NCBI RefSeq assembly: GCF_017654505.1
Contig: NC_054553.1
Location: forward strand, 2,223,001 to 2,287,000
Direction of reading: 5' to 3'
Origin: Polyodon spathula
Taxonomy: Eukaryota > Chordata > Actinopteri > Acipenseriformes > Polyodontidae
Length of the DNA stretch: 64,000 bases
Shown here in pieces: positions 13,771-27,470 of the stretch. The translations under genes were made by a program, and so were the position numbers. Positions within the stretch are counted from its first letter, which is position 1. Each line of letters begins with the position of its first letter. The notes beneath the pieces were generated by a model, which saw nothing but the letters and a program-made list of their open reading frames with translations, made no database searches and had not been told where the DNA came from.

Positions 13771-13840
13771 TGGGATTTGTAGTTATTTCTGCTTCTCTTT
13801 AATATGCAAATAAGATGGGAATACCGGACTACAACTACCA
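13771..13840. promoter_or_regulatory. zc4h2: zc4h2 core promoter: paired ACTACAA-type motifs and octamer
   Basis: Minus-strand ACTACAAATCCCA (13771-13783) fits the vertebrate promoter motif ACTACAAnTCCCA, bound by ZNF143/THAP11-HCF1 complexes in mammals. A second, weaker match, ACTACAACTACCA, lies on the plus strand at 13828-13840. Between them is the octamer ATGCAAAT (13804-13811). The translation start is 120 bp downstream. The paired, oppositely oriented motifs would suit a housekeeping or bidirectional promoter. Binding is inferred from motif match only. Confidence 0.55.
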
Positions 13841-13962
13841 TGGTCCCATGGGGCCTCTTTGCACATGCCCAGTTTTCACAGGCAGGGGCTACCTTGTTCC
13901 ATTGTTTTGCTGGCATTCTGGACTGTTGCCTCCTGTGTATATTGGAATCTACAACACGAACC

Positions 13963-18398
<4,436 letters not shown>

Positions 18399-18399
18399 G

Positions 18400-18449
18400 A
18401 GCAGAGATACTGGAGAGGAGCAGAGATACTGGAGAGGAGCAGAGATACG
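18400..18449 (+). repeat. 19-bp tandem repeat directly after the zc4h2 stop codon
   Basis: AGCAGAGATACTGGAGAGG is repeated perfectly at 18400-18418 and 18419-18437, then 12 bases of a third copy to 18449. It starts two bases after the TAG, so it does not alter the protein. Confidence 0.95.
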
Positions 18450-18754
18450 GGGCTGCATTCATTAAGAACTCACCCCGCTGCTGAATGTGCACCATGTCTT
18501 TGTGAAGCGAATACTGAATTGGTAAATCTACAGAAGCTGCACAAACAGCTAACGTGCACACAGGAACTCCGATTATGGGGTTATTTAAAGCTTTTTAACA
18601 TCCGTCAATGTTGTTTTTAGAAAAAAAAAAGCTGATGTTGTCTTAGCACCGTAGTTTATGCTTTGTGGGTGCAGCTGCTGGTATTATTATTGTGTGAGAC
18701 TGAAACCCTGGCTTGTGTTGGTTTACCACTGGGGAAGTATCAATTAGCTTTGTG

Positions 18755-18757
<3 letters not shown>

Positions 18758-18811
<54 letters not shown>

Positions 18812-18836
18812 ATATATATATATATATATATATATA
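18758..18836. repeat. (TA)n microsatellite
   Basis: About 78 bp of TA repeats with one C interruption at 18810, inside the probable zc4h2 3' UTR. Confidence 0.95.
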
Positions 18837-18843
18837 ATATGAA

Positions 18844-18874
<31 letters not shown>

Positions 18875-19209
18875 TAATTGATTTTGGAGAAAATGTTTCA
18901 TGGTGCTATATTTTATTATTATTTTTTTTTTAATATCACTATTTTATGTAGACTCAAGTGGATTTAAGAAATTGATATTTGTATGAAGGGAATACCAGTG
19001 TATATGTAAAAGCTTACATGTACCGGTCGACATAGTGCTGTGTTGGTTATGAAGGACCAGTGTCCTCGTACCGTGCTGTCTTTTACTGATGTAACTGCGT
19101 ACATACCAAAACATTTCCACAAGGATTCTTTTATGAGACTCTGACTCGTGTGCTGTTAAAGGCAGCATTGTAAGTAGACATTGTGCTGTGTGGAAGTTGT
19201 AGTATTAAA

Positions 19210-19705
19210 TGTCAAGGACCAAGGATTAAACCATATCCAGAAATACTACTTTTGTGCATTAAGAAATATTTTTTACTTGAAGAAAAAGGCCTCCTAATAT
19301 AACAAATATGTTACCCTACTCTAGAGCTCTTGTTCACATGCATTCAGAACTGCTTCCAGTGTACATGCCTCTGCAGACAACACTGGCAGTGTGACACACT
19401 GCCACCAGCATTCTGTCACAACCTGATTGGTAAATGACTTCTATCGCAGGGTACTTTACACCTCACCCATGACATCATGGAGGACATGTCATGCCTCTTT
19501 CCTGTCTGACTTAGGGAGTTAGCTTGGTCGAACCACTAGCCTGCATTTGGAGCCTAGTTGTTTACTTCAGTTGATCCACGTTGTGTGTGCTGAGGGTTTA
19601 TTTATTTTTCGTTCATTTAAAAAAAAATGAATAACGTGTGATATTCCAAGTTGGGAGCCAAAGCTCCAGCACAGTTCAACTGACACACACTAAGGCCATA
19701 AAGTT
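19210..19705. other. Intergenic DNA, no gene seen
   Basis: Unique-looking sequence between the probable end of zc4h2 and a coding relic. Nothing recognised. Confidence 0.4.
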
Positions 19706-19710
19706 GCAGG

Positions 19711-20104
19711 ATGGTGATGGCGGCTTCGGTGGCAAACTTGATGCTTTTGGTTTTTATCGAGCGTGGGCTTGAAGACTGTCGCCTGCTTGTTGTCTCTCGG
19801 CTTGCCTTTCACAAGGTCCAGGCCAGTCCTGCAGAGGAACCACACATTTCAACTGAAGACCCAGAATGGAATTTGAGAAGGAGTTTGCAAGCACACGCAA
19901 CATTATGAAGGGCCGCTTACAACAGGGGTTAAGAAACAGAGTCCTGAGCAGCGTTGACTGCCATGCTCTTCGGAATGACTAGGAGCGAGTGGGCGAATTC
20001 TGCTATGCCCAGCTGCTGTCTGGAGCCCTGCAGAGTAACGCAGCACACATTTACTATTCCTTCTTAGCATTTAATGGCTTAGAATTCTCAGTTTTGGCCA
20101 CTTA
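19711..20104 (+). pseudogene. Unidentified protein-coding relic with one frameshift and one stop
   Basis: A first frame from 19711 reads MVMAASVANLMLLVFIERGL, and later STEDPEW near 19854-19871. A shift of frame there gives MEFEKEFASTRNIMKGRLQQ and then VLSSVDCHALRND. An in-frame TAG follows at about 19979, then ERVGEFCYAQLLSGALQSN and a final stop near 20104. Balanced, amphipathic composition and continuity over ~80 codons with a single stop argue that it derives from a real protein. I do not recognise the family. No intron signals are obvious inside it, so it may be a processed copy or one exon plus flank. Confidence 0.45.
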
Positions 20105-20572
20105 ACTGGACACTATAGTATACCCCGTGCAGTCACTGTGTGCATAATTGTATCACAATGTTTTATCCATGTATCTATTTTATAATGCATGCTTTTAGGC
20201 AGGTCAACTTATTGAACTTACTATTTAAACTCTCTAAAACAAAAACATAATATTTTGGCATCACTGTGTATTTGTAACTTCAATATGTGAGAAGTGGTTC
20301 TGTGAAACCAGCAGTTTGTAGAATTTATGTTCACCCTAAAGTGCCTTTCAGTACTCTCCACTTTTAAAAGATATAGTGACAGCCACTGATTAAGATATTA
20401 TGATCAGTTTTAAATGGGGATAATCACCCCTACCTTGCAAGTTCTGCTTGTCTCAACATGCGAGTTCTCTGCTGGCAAGAGTATATACACAACACAGGTA
20501 CCAAGAACAACATTAGTATTCACATTAGGGCAACAAATCTAAAGGTTCCTTGTAAGTTTGAAGTGTACGTGC

Positions 20573-20716
20573 CATGGTCGTGACGAAGTTCTCCAGGTAG
20601 ATTGAGAGGGCGGCCTCCACGGCACCCCCTGCCACCACGATGGACTTGGCCTCCATGACCCTCCTCACCACGCACAGGGCGTCGTGGACCGAGTGCTCCG
20701 TCTCATCACACATGAA
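20573..20716 (-). pseudogene. tcp1: TCP1/CCT1 (chaperonin subunit alpha) exon fragment, inverted
   Basis: On the minus strand 48 codons read FMCDETEHSVHDALCVVRRV, then EAKSIVVAGGAVEAALSIYL and ENFVTTM. This matches the CCT subunit alpha segment around MCDEMERSLHDALCVV and GGGAVEAALSIYLEN, near the ATP-binding equatorial domain. The invariant first Gly of the GGGA motif appears as Ala (VVAGGA for VPGGGA). The match stops after about 20573. A CAG acceptor-like sequence sits just upstream of the Phe codon. TCP1 forms part of the eukaryotic cytosolic chaperonin that folds actin and tubulin (known). This piece is far too short to be functional. Confidence 0.8.
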
Positions 20717-20758
20717 CTGCTGTATTGTGGTGTTAATTTCCCACCCTTGTTTCTTTAG

Positions 20759-20843
20759 TTATGGCTGCAGCTTCTATAGCCAACATTGTGAAGAGTTCCT
20801 TGGAACCTGTGGGGATTGACAAGACGTTAGTAATGATATAGGG
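20759..20843 (+). pseudogene. tcp1: TCP1/CCT1 N-terminal exon fragment, frameshifted
   Basis: The plus strand reads MAAASIANIVKSSLEPVGID, then KTLV. This matches the CCT alpha N-terminal block that contains the nucleotide-binding SSLGPVGxDKM motif, here with Gly changed to Glu. A one-base loss near 20831 breaks the frame before the DDIG residues. The fragment is bordered by TTTCTTTAG on the left and GGG|GTGAGTG on the right, which resemble a real acceptor and donor, so it looks like an unprocessed exon rather than a cDNA copy. It lies only 42 bp from the other TCP1 fragment but on the opposite strand. Confidence 0.75.
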
Positions 20844-20875
20844 GTGAGTGACTTGAAAATGCACATCCCATATAA

Positions 20876-20894
20876 ACACACACACACACACACA
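20876..20894. repeat. Short (CA)n microsatellite
   Basis: A run of about nine CA dinucleotides just downstream of the TCP1 relic. Confidence 0.8.
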
Positions 20895-21717
20895 TATAAA
20901 AAGATAAATAGATGAATAATTGTAACCTTTGCCCCTTTCTCCTCCCCCTGTCCCTTACTGCTACCCCCATGGTCCAGTACTGCCTGTGCTACCGGACAGA
21001 GGGCTCCTAAACCAAGTGGGTTTTGGTCAAACGTTCCATGCTTCTGTATAATCATCAATCAAATCAGGCATTTAAATGTCTGTGTTGTGGGGGTTTTCTG
21101 GACCACTAAACCATAATAGTATGCAGCAGTACTAGTGTACTTTTTGGATTAAAAAGAGTGGCGTGTTCAAAATCCTGCATTACAACACCATTATGAAATC
21201 GTATTGCACTTATTCTATAAGTACAGATTTGTCTTTTAAAAGCAGTATATTTTGTTAATGTTACACTGCTATAAATACATAATTCTGATTAAGTAAGATG
21301 TCAGTAATGTCTAGTAGTTTTTTTGTGCCGTACATGAAATAAAACTAATAAAAACATGTTTTGGGCCTGCCGCACTTCTGTTGAGATTTCTCTAGATGGG
21401 GCTCTTGTGCTAGAGAGGCACTGAGGCTTTCAGACTTGATATCTAAACAGTCTCTCAACAATGTGTAATGCAAAAGATCCCAGTAACATATAAATACAGG
21501 ATTAAATATGAATTGATCACAACTACGAGCTACAGCAGTAGATGGTTAGGCATATGGTCCAGAGAAGCTCTATCAATATTGATTTCTCATTGTAATGTGG
21601 CTAATGCTTTAAGAAAATGTTCGATGAGCTGATTATTTCACCAAGGCTGAGAACTTAATTACTTATTTTTGTTTTTTAACCCTTTCATTCCTGAATTATA
21701 TTTGTTGAGCTTATGAA
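20895..21717. other. Intergenic DNA, no gene seen
   Basis: AT-rich sequence. AATAAA-like words occur near 21337-21352 but no upstream exon is recognised. Confidence 0.4.
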
Positions 21718-21721
21718 AAAA

Positions 21722-21987
21722 CTCCCTCTCTCCAACTTCCCACTATCTCCTCTTCCCTATCCCCTTCCCCCTCTCCACTCTCCCCTTCCCACTCTCCCCT
21801 CTCCCTGTCCCCTTCCCACTCTCTCCTCTCCCCATCCCCTCTCCTCATCCCACTCTCCACTTTCCCCTTCCCCCTCTCCAATCTCCCCTCCCCACTCTCC
21901 CCTCTCCCTGTCCCCTTCCCATTCTCCCCTCTCCCCATCCCCTTCCCACTCTCCACTCTCCCCTTTCCCCTCCCCTCTCCCCTGTCT
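21722..21987. repeat. Polypyrimidine C/T-rich minisatellite
   Basis: About 265 bp of almost pure C and T on the plus strand with an irregular ~15-18 bp unit around CCCTTCCCACTCTCC. The minus strand is GGGAGAGTGGGA-like. Such mirror-type purine/pyrimidine tracts can form triplex DNA, and the G-rich strand has many GGG/GGGG runs compatible with G-quadruplexes (general knowledge). Open frames across it on both strands are artefacts. Confidence 0.95.
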
Positions 21988-22030
21988 TTGTGTAAAAGAA
22001 CAGCAGTGTTTAAAGAATGAAACCTCTGGA

Positions 22031-22107
22031 CATTCCTGTTTATTACTAGAACCACCCCACTGAGCAAGGGATTTAGAAGCCCAATATCCTAACCACTAGG
22101 GGTGCCA
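22031..22107 (-). mobile_element. tRNA-Glu-like SINE head fragment
   Basis: On the minus strand CACCCCTAGTGGTTAGGATA strongly resembles the A-box half of a tRNA-Glu (CTAGTGGTTAGGATTC). A degenerate B-box candidate, GGTTCTAGTAA, follows about 40 bases on. It is too altered to be a tRNA gene, and is best read as the 5' end of an old SINE. Confidence 0.4.
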
Positions 22108-22206
22108 TTTCACAGTAAAGCAAGTGCAACAAGATCCACCATTCTCAACTCCAGAAGTGTGCAAACTCTGAAAAGGGAACTCAATCTCATATCAAAGGTT
22201 AGACAG

Positions 22207-22420
22207 GTGGTGCACTGGGATAGTACATTAGCATGCTGTGCTGTTTGTTTTGGTGGACAGCGTTCAAATCCAGATGCTTCCTTTCTTTATTTCCAAAGAA
22301 CTGGATCTTTTCCTATATAGATAATGATAAAGAAGGTTTTTCCATGATGGTGCAGTGGGCTAATTCACTAGTATCTTTCACTCTCCTACCTGTGTGTGGT
22401 GAGGGGGGGGGGGGGGTTTA
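22207..22420 (+). mobile_element. Two tandem tRNA-like SINE head relics and G run
   Basis: GGTGGTGCACTGGGATAGTA (about 22207) with GTTCAAATCC about 50 bases later (about 22262-22271) fits a pol III A-box/B-box pair. GATGGTGCAGTGGGCTAATT near 22348 repeats the A-box part. A run of 16 G follows near 22400-22416. These look like decayed SINE heads, but no tail is recognised. Confidence 0.35.
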
Positions 22421-22806
22421 ATAATCTTTCTGTTTGTGGTAAACACTGTACATGTAAAATAATAACAAATTGCTATGAAAATATATGGCAAAGGTTATTT
22501 GTGAGACTACAACTGTAACTATTTTTGTGAACAATTAGAGAATAAACGATGTGTCATCGGTGAACACTGGGGGATGCTTGTGCATCATGGTTTACCTGAG
22601 AGTTGGAGAACTACATAAATAAAGCAAACAGAAGAAGAAAGATCCTTTTTACACATACTGTTATCAAGCTGAAATAGACAACAAGAGACAAGACAGAGCA
22701 CAGCAACAATGGAGAGTGATATGTGAATTCTACAAATCACTAAACTTACAAATCATTAAACTTACTGGAATGCATCTTGCCTGCTTTGCTTTCTCCTCCT
22801 TATTGC
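22421..22806. other. Intergenic DNA, no gene seen
   Basis: Unique-looking sequence before the large minisatellite. Nothing recognised. Confidence 0.4.
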
Positions 22807-24031
22807 AGACAGAGCTGGCTATCTCTCCCCTCACATGCAGACAAAGCTGCCTATCTCTCCTCACATACAGACATAGCTGGCTATCTCTCCTCACATGCAG
22901 ACAGAGCTGGCTATCACTCCCCTCTCATGTAGACACAGCTGGCTATCTCTCCTCACATGCAGACACAGCTGGCTATCTCTCCTCACATGCATGGCTATCT
23001 CTCCTCACATGCAGACACAGCTGGCTATCTCTCCTCACATGCAGACAGAGCTGGCTATCTCTCCCCACATGCAGACAGAGCTGGCTATCTCTCCCCACAT
23101 GCAGACAGAGCTGGCTATCTCTCCCCTCACATGCAGACAGAGCTGGCTATCTCTCCCCTCACATGCAGACAGAGCTGGCTATCTCTCCTCACATGCAGAC
23201 AGAGCTGGCTATCTCTCCTCACATGCAGACAGAGCTGGCTATCTCTCCCCACACATGCAGACAGAGCTGGCTATCTCTCCCCACATGCAGACAGAGCTGG
23301 CTATCTCTCCCCTCACATGCAGACAGAGCTGGCTATCTCTCCTCACATGCAGACAGAGCTGGCTATCTCTCCCCTCACATGCAGACAGAGCTGGCTATCT
23401 CTCCCCTCACATGCAGACAGAGCTGGCTATCTCTCCCCTCACATGCAGACAGAGCTGGCTATCTCTCCTCACATGCAGACAGAGCTGGCTATCTCTCCCC
23501 CTCACATGCAGACAGAGCTGGCTATCTCTCCCCTCACATGCAGACAGCTGGCTATCTCTCCCCTCACATGCAGACAGAGCTGGCTATCTCTCCCCTCACA
23601 TGCAGACAGAGCTGGCTATCTCTCCCCTCACATGCAGACAGAGCTGGCTATCTCTCCTCACATGCAGACAGAGCTGGCTATCTCTCCCCACATGCAGACA
23701 GAGCTGGCTATCTCTCCTCACATGCAGACAGAGCTGGCTATCTCTCCTCACATGCAGACAGAGCTGGCTATCTCTCCCCACATGCAGACAGAGCTGGCTA
23801 TCTCTCCCCACATGCAGACAGAGCTGGCTATCTCTCCTCACATGCAGACAGAGCTGGCTATCTCTCCCCACATGCAGACAGAGCTGGCTATCTCTCCCCA
23901 CATGCAGACAGAGCTGGCTATCTCTCCCCACATGCAGACAGAGCTGGCTATCTCTCCTCACAAGCAGACAGAGCTGGCTATCTCTCCCCTCACATGCAGA
24001 CAGAGCTGGCTATCTCCCCTCACGTGCAGAC
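22807..24031. repeat. Large 30/33-bp minisatellite (about 40 copies)
   Basis: About 1.2 kb of head-to-tail units built from ACAGAGCTGGCTATCTCTCC followed by TCACATGCAG, CCACATGCAG or CCTCACATGCAG. Unit length is therefore 30 bp, or 33 bp when the CCCTCAC form is used. Both are multiples of three and the unit lacks stops in several frames, so all three plus-strand frames and one minus-strand frame stay open for 120-440 codons (repeats of LAISPHMQTE, SWLSLPTCRQ or DRAGYLSPHA). The first ~8 units are more diverged (ACATAGCTGG, a truncated ATGGCTATC unit), and the 3' half is nearly homogeneous. There is no start context, signal peptide or codon bias to support translation. Confidence 0.97.
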
Positions 24032-24193
24032 AGGGTGATTCCTCCCCTCACCACCAACAAGTACAAAAGAAGTCAATATTGGAATGTGGCTGTGCAACGT
24101 TATAGGCAGAGATTTGAGAAAACAACAATGTTTACGTGCGACCCAGGTTCTCTGTCTCAATACAAAACATGTACTATATAAAACATACTATAT

Positions 24194-24232
24194 TTCTGTT
24201 ATTTTATCCCATATTTTAAAATAAATAATACA

Positions 24233-24310
<78 letters not shown>

Positions 24311-24325
24311 GATGAAATAACAGAA
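24194..24325. repeat. (AT)n core flanked by 21-bp inverted arms
   Basis: The left arm TTCTGTTATTTTATCCCATAT (24194-24214, 21 bases) and the right arm (24305-24325) are reverse complements with one mismatch. They enclose about 70 bp of pure AT repeat (24237-24308). The whole can fold into one hairpin or cruciform, and may be a small inverted-repeat element whose centre expanded. Confidence 0.85.
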
Positions 24326-24827
24326 GCTCAAATAATCTTGAACTAGTTTGAAATGCCAGTCCGGATTTTAAGAATAGAAATATTGTTGCCTGTGGCGATA
24401 TTGCATAATCTCCCCTAAACACTGTAATCGTTTAAAATAACTGACAGGTCTATCTTTCTGAGCTGTATACTTCAGCATAGCAACTGCAAATTGCTTCATA
24501 ATTCATCATCCTTCAGCTGTCATTTAGTCAGATAGTGCTGTCAGCTAAGCTGATACTGGACTGAAATCAAGACAATTGTTTTTATTCATCTAGAAGTTTT
24601 CATCTAACTTTCTTCTTTTTTATTTGTTCTGGAACTAGAATTTAAGGTTGTATAAAATAACTGATTACATTATATCAGATATGTATCTTAATACTTTCAG
24701 TCACTCATAACACACGGTGCTGCATCATTCATATAGACTCTCTATTTGTGCTTTTAACTTAGTGCAGTGACACCAGGTGGCCAGATACTGTAATCGTGGC
24801 ACGGAACGTATAGCAAAGGATGTACAG
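24326..24827. other. Intergenic DNA, no gene seen
   Basis: AT-rich DNA, nothing recognised. Confidence 0.4.
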
Positions 24828-25061
24828 CAGGGGTGTCCAGTCATGGTCCTAGAGGGCCATTCCACACCAGTTTAAGGAGTTGCCCTTCGATAACTTTGAA
24901 AAAAACACACATGCATTAAAAAACAGATACACAGATAGGAAACCTAGCATGCTACAATTGCGCACACAGTGACTGAAGGAGCTACACCATCTGTGTCCAT
25001 CTACTGTACCATCAGCATGAACAGCTCTGCACACACTTATATTTCTTAGCTCTCCAGGACC
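24828..25061. mobile_element. hAT-like non-autonomous transposon relic
   Basis: The left end CAGGGGTGTCCAGTCATGG, followed by TCCTAGAGGGCC, matches a terminal sequence common in fish genomes (CAGGGGTGTCCAATCxTGGTCCTGGAGGGCC style). The right end AGCTCTCCAGGACC (about 25048-25061) is the inverted counterpart of GGTCCTAGAGGGC, but its outermost ~17 bases have been lost. There is no transposase, and target duplication cannot be read because the right end is eroded. Confidence 0.5.
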
Positions 25062-25329
25062 TTGTATTTACTAGAACACTTTCACATGTATTGTGATGCT
25101 TACATGTGGGGTCACCAGTGGTTTTATCTAGTAAAAGTAATGTTGTATGTACAGGGTGAACCAGCCAGCCTGGTTAAATCATGTGTGTGCCACTTATAAG
25201 TTTATTATAGTTTGCTTTATTCTGTACGGAAATTGCTTGTTTGTTTTAATCTAGCATTTACAATAATTTTCATAAATAGCCCCCAAATTTAAAAATGCAT
25301 ACACGGGAAAATATTCCAGTACTGCTACC

Positions 25330-25375
<46 letters not shown>

Positions 25376-27218
25376 TTTTTAATCATAGTCCTTTCTTGTG
25401 TAAAAAAAATTAAATGTGTCTGGCAGGATGAAAGCTTCAAGCAAAGCAATATGATATTATGTGTCACGAATGATTTATTATAGTTAATTAAGTAACACAT
25501 GCATAATTGATGTTTTAAATACAGGCAGATTACTTTAAAAAGTAATTAATCACGATTTTGGATCTGCCTTCCTTCAAAGTAATAATGTATCTCGTACACT
25601 TCACACGCACAGCAAGGCTTACGTTGCACAAAGCTTATCTTCATGCAGTAAAACTTCATTATGGTTTTCTCAAACGTTTACTCTGCAATGCTCCACACTG
25701 ATTATTATTAAAAGCCTTGATATGGAGCAAAGAGCATTAGATTGCTACAAAGCCATGACCTCTGTAAGTGCTCATTTGGTGGCTACTGGTTGAAGAAGAT
25801 GGCCCAGTTGCTGTAAGTGCTTGGCAGACAGGCACCCCCGAGCAGCAGCATATGAATTGCATTTGTTATTGTAACAGGGTGGTTTTCATATGCTGTTAAT
25901 GATCCGCAAGGAGGCTGTAAACTTGTTTAAAATTATTTCATAATAAAGCAATTTCTAAATCAGTCCATGTGCAAGCCAAAACAGTAACCGGGGAAATGAA
26001 GAGCCGCTGTAATATTTACATCCCAGAAGACAAATACGGGTCTGTCCATGTGTGTTCTGAAGCAGACAGACAGTGGCTGCAGAGGATTACAGCATCTGAA
26101 AAGTATCAATCAAAATGCAACCCAAAGGCTTGAATAAAGTAGGAAGCAAGCCGACCAGAACAGGGCGGTGAACTGAGCTTGCAGTGGTCAAGTCTAGTCT
26201 AGACATCAATTCAGTGAGACATGCTTCAAAACCCAATATGTTTAGTCATATTATAAGTAGCACAGCCTTGCAAAATGTTCTTAATGGCTTCTAACGTGAC
26301 TGTAATGTTATTCAGAAATGCAGTCAATAGTTAATGCAGTGAGTCTGTATAAATGACTTGAACGTGTGGGTATGTTTCAGGACCAGTAGGCAGTTTGGAA
26401 TTTTTTTACCCATGCCTGCATCTTCTGAGTATGCTAAAAGTGTATTACAAAATTGTATGAAACTTGCTTCTTTATGTAACTAAAGAAGAAGAACAGAGCT
26501 GTAGGGACCGCCTGTTTAAAATGCATGTATGCGCTTTCCTCTCTTGGCCTCAGAGAAAGTGTTCACAGCTGTCTTGGAGACAGGTAGCTGTTTGTGCTAA
26601 CTGGTTAAAGCTGGGGTTTGAAAGCTTTTTCAGTAATTGCAATAAACTGAATCATGTCAGAGGCTTAAACTGCACTCTGTTCGCCAACATTGACAGTAAC
26701 AAATGGAAAAGATGAGCCTAGTGTTTTGTTAGAAATACATGAAGAGCAGGGCCCTCACTCGACCAAATGCAGACATTTGTTGTGTGTATGGCATCCCTTA
26801 TGTGTACTATATAAAAGCTGCATGTCCCTTTTGCAAGTCAGTTTCGGTCACAGCCAGGGTTGACAGAAGGTGTTCTGTTGACAGGTTCTTCTGTATCCAA
26901 GATATAATTACTGATGGTTTACAAAAATAGTCTCAAATTACTTTCTGGTGCACACACTGACAGAATTAGGAACATCACTGTGTTCCTCCTGAGCAATTTA
27001 CAGACCTTCGAGGAGGCCCTGTCTAAATACCATTCACAGGGCTGACTGTATGCCTTTTCTTTTAACCAAAACTGTGAATCTTTTCTGCCAAATTCAGGTA
27101 AAACCTAAGCCTGAAAACTATGGGGCTCCAAATGTAAAAAAAAAAAGCACAAATATTTTACCAGGTGTTTTTTTCCTGGATTTAACTTAAACCAGATAGT
27201 TATTCCTAAATTTAACCC
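25062..27218. other. Intergenic DNA with an ATT microsatellite
   Basis: Contains (ATT)14 at about 25331-25373. Otherwise unique-looking. An 83-codon frame at 26464-26715 and a 63-codon frame at 26739-26930 have no recognisable domain. Confidence 0.45.
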
Positions 27219-27224
27219 AAAAAA

Positions 27225-27254
<30 letters not shown>
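27219..27254. repeat. (AAAT)n microsatellite
   Basis: About eight copies of AAAT after an A run. Confidence 0.9.
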
Positions 27255-27257
<3 letters not shown>

Positions 27258-27328
27258 TTCCGTTTAAATCGAATTACGTATTTACAAATGTTTTTGTATG
27301 AATTTTCAAAACTTTTACACATGAAAGT

Positions 27329-27382
27329 ATATATATACTATATATATATATATATATCATATATTATCTATATATATCATGT

Positions 27383-27455
<73 letters not shown>

Positions 27456-27470
27456 AATATATATATATAT
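27329..27470. repeat. Compound TA/CA microsatellite
   Basis: Interrupted TA repeats, a (CA)9 block at about 27384-27401, then ~52 bp of pure TA and a second short TA block. Confidence 0.95.

Larger units (their letters stand above)
18399..19209 (+). other. zc4h2: Probable zc4h2 3' UTR
   Basis: Downstream of the stop lie a 19-bp tandem repeat, unique sequence, a TA microsatellite (18758-18836) and an A run (about 18849-18870). An ATTAAA polyadenylation signal variant occurs at 19204-19209. The UTR end is inferred from that signal only. Confidence 0.45.

Noticed and set aside
19711..19741. Similarity of VMAASVANL to the CCT alpha start VMAAASIANIV
   Set aside because: Only the first nine residues look alike and the following sequence does not fit CCT alpha, so I treat it as chance, despite the nearby true TCP1 fragments.
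21711..22067. Ser/Pro-rich and Gly/Arg/Glu-rich frames on opposite strands
   Set aside because: Low-complexity polypyrimidine tract; both strands are open for the same reason.
22031..22107. Functional tRNA-Glu gene
   Set aside because: The A-box half matches, but the anticodon arm and B-box are not tRNA-like and the acceptor stem cannot pair; better explained as a SINE head.
22716..24181. Long open frames of 382-440 codons in all three plus frames
   Set aside because: They are the 30/33-bp minisatellite read as codons. Several frames being open at once, and the lack of start context or unique domains, argue against a protein.
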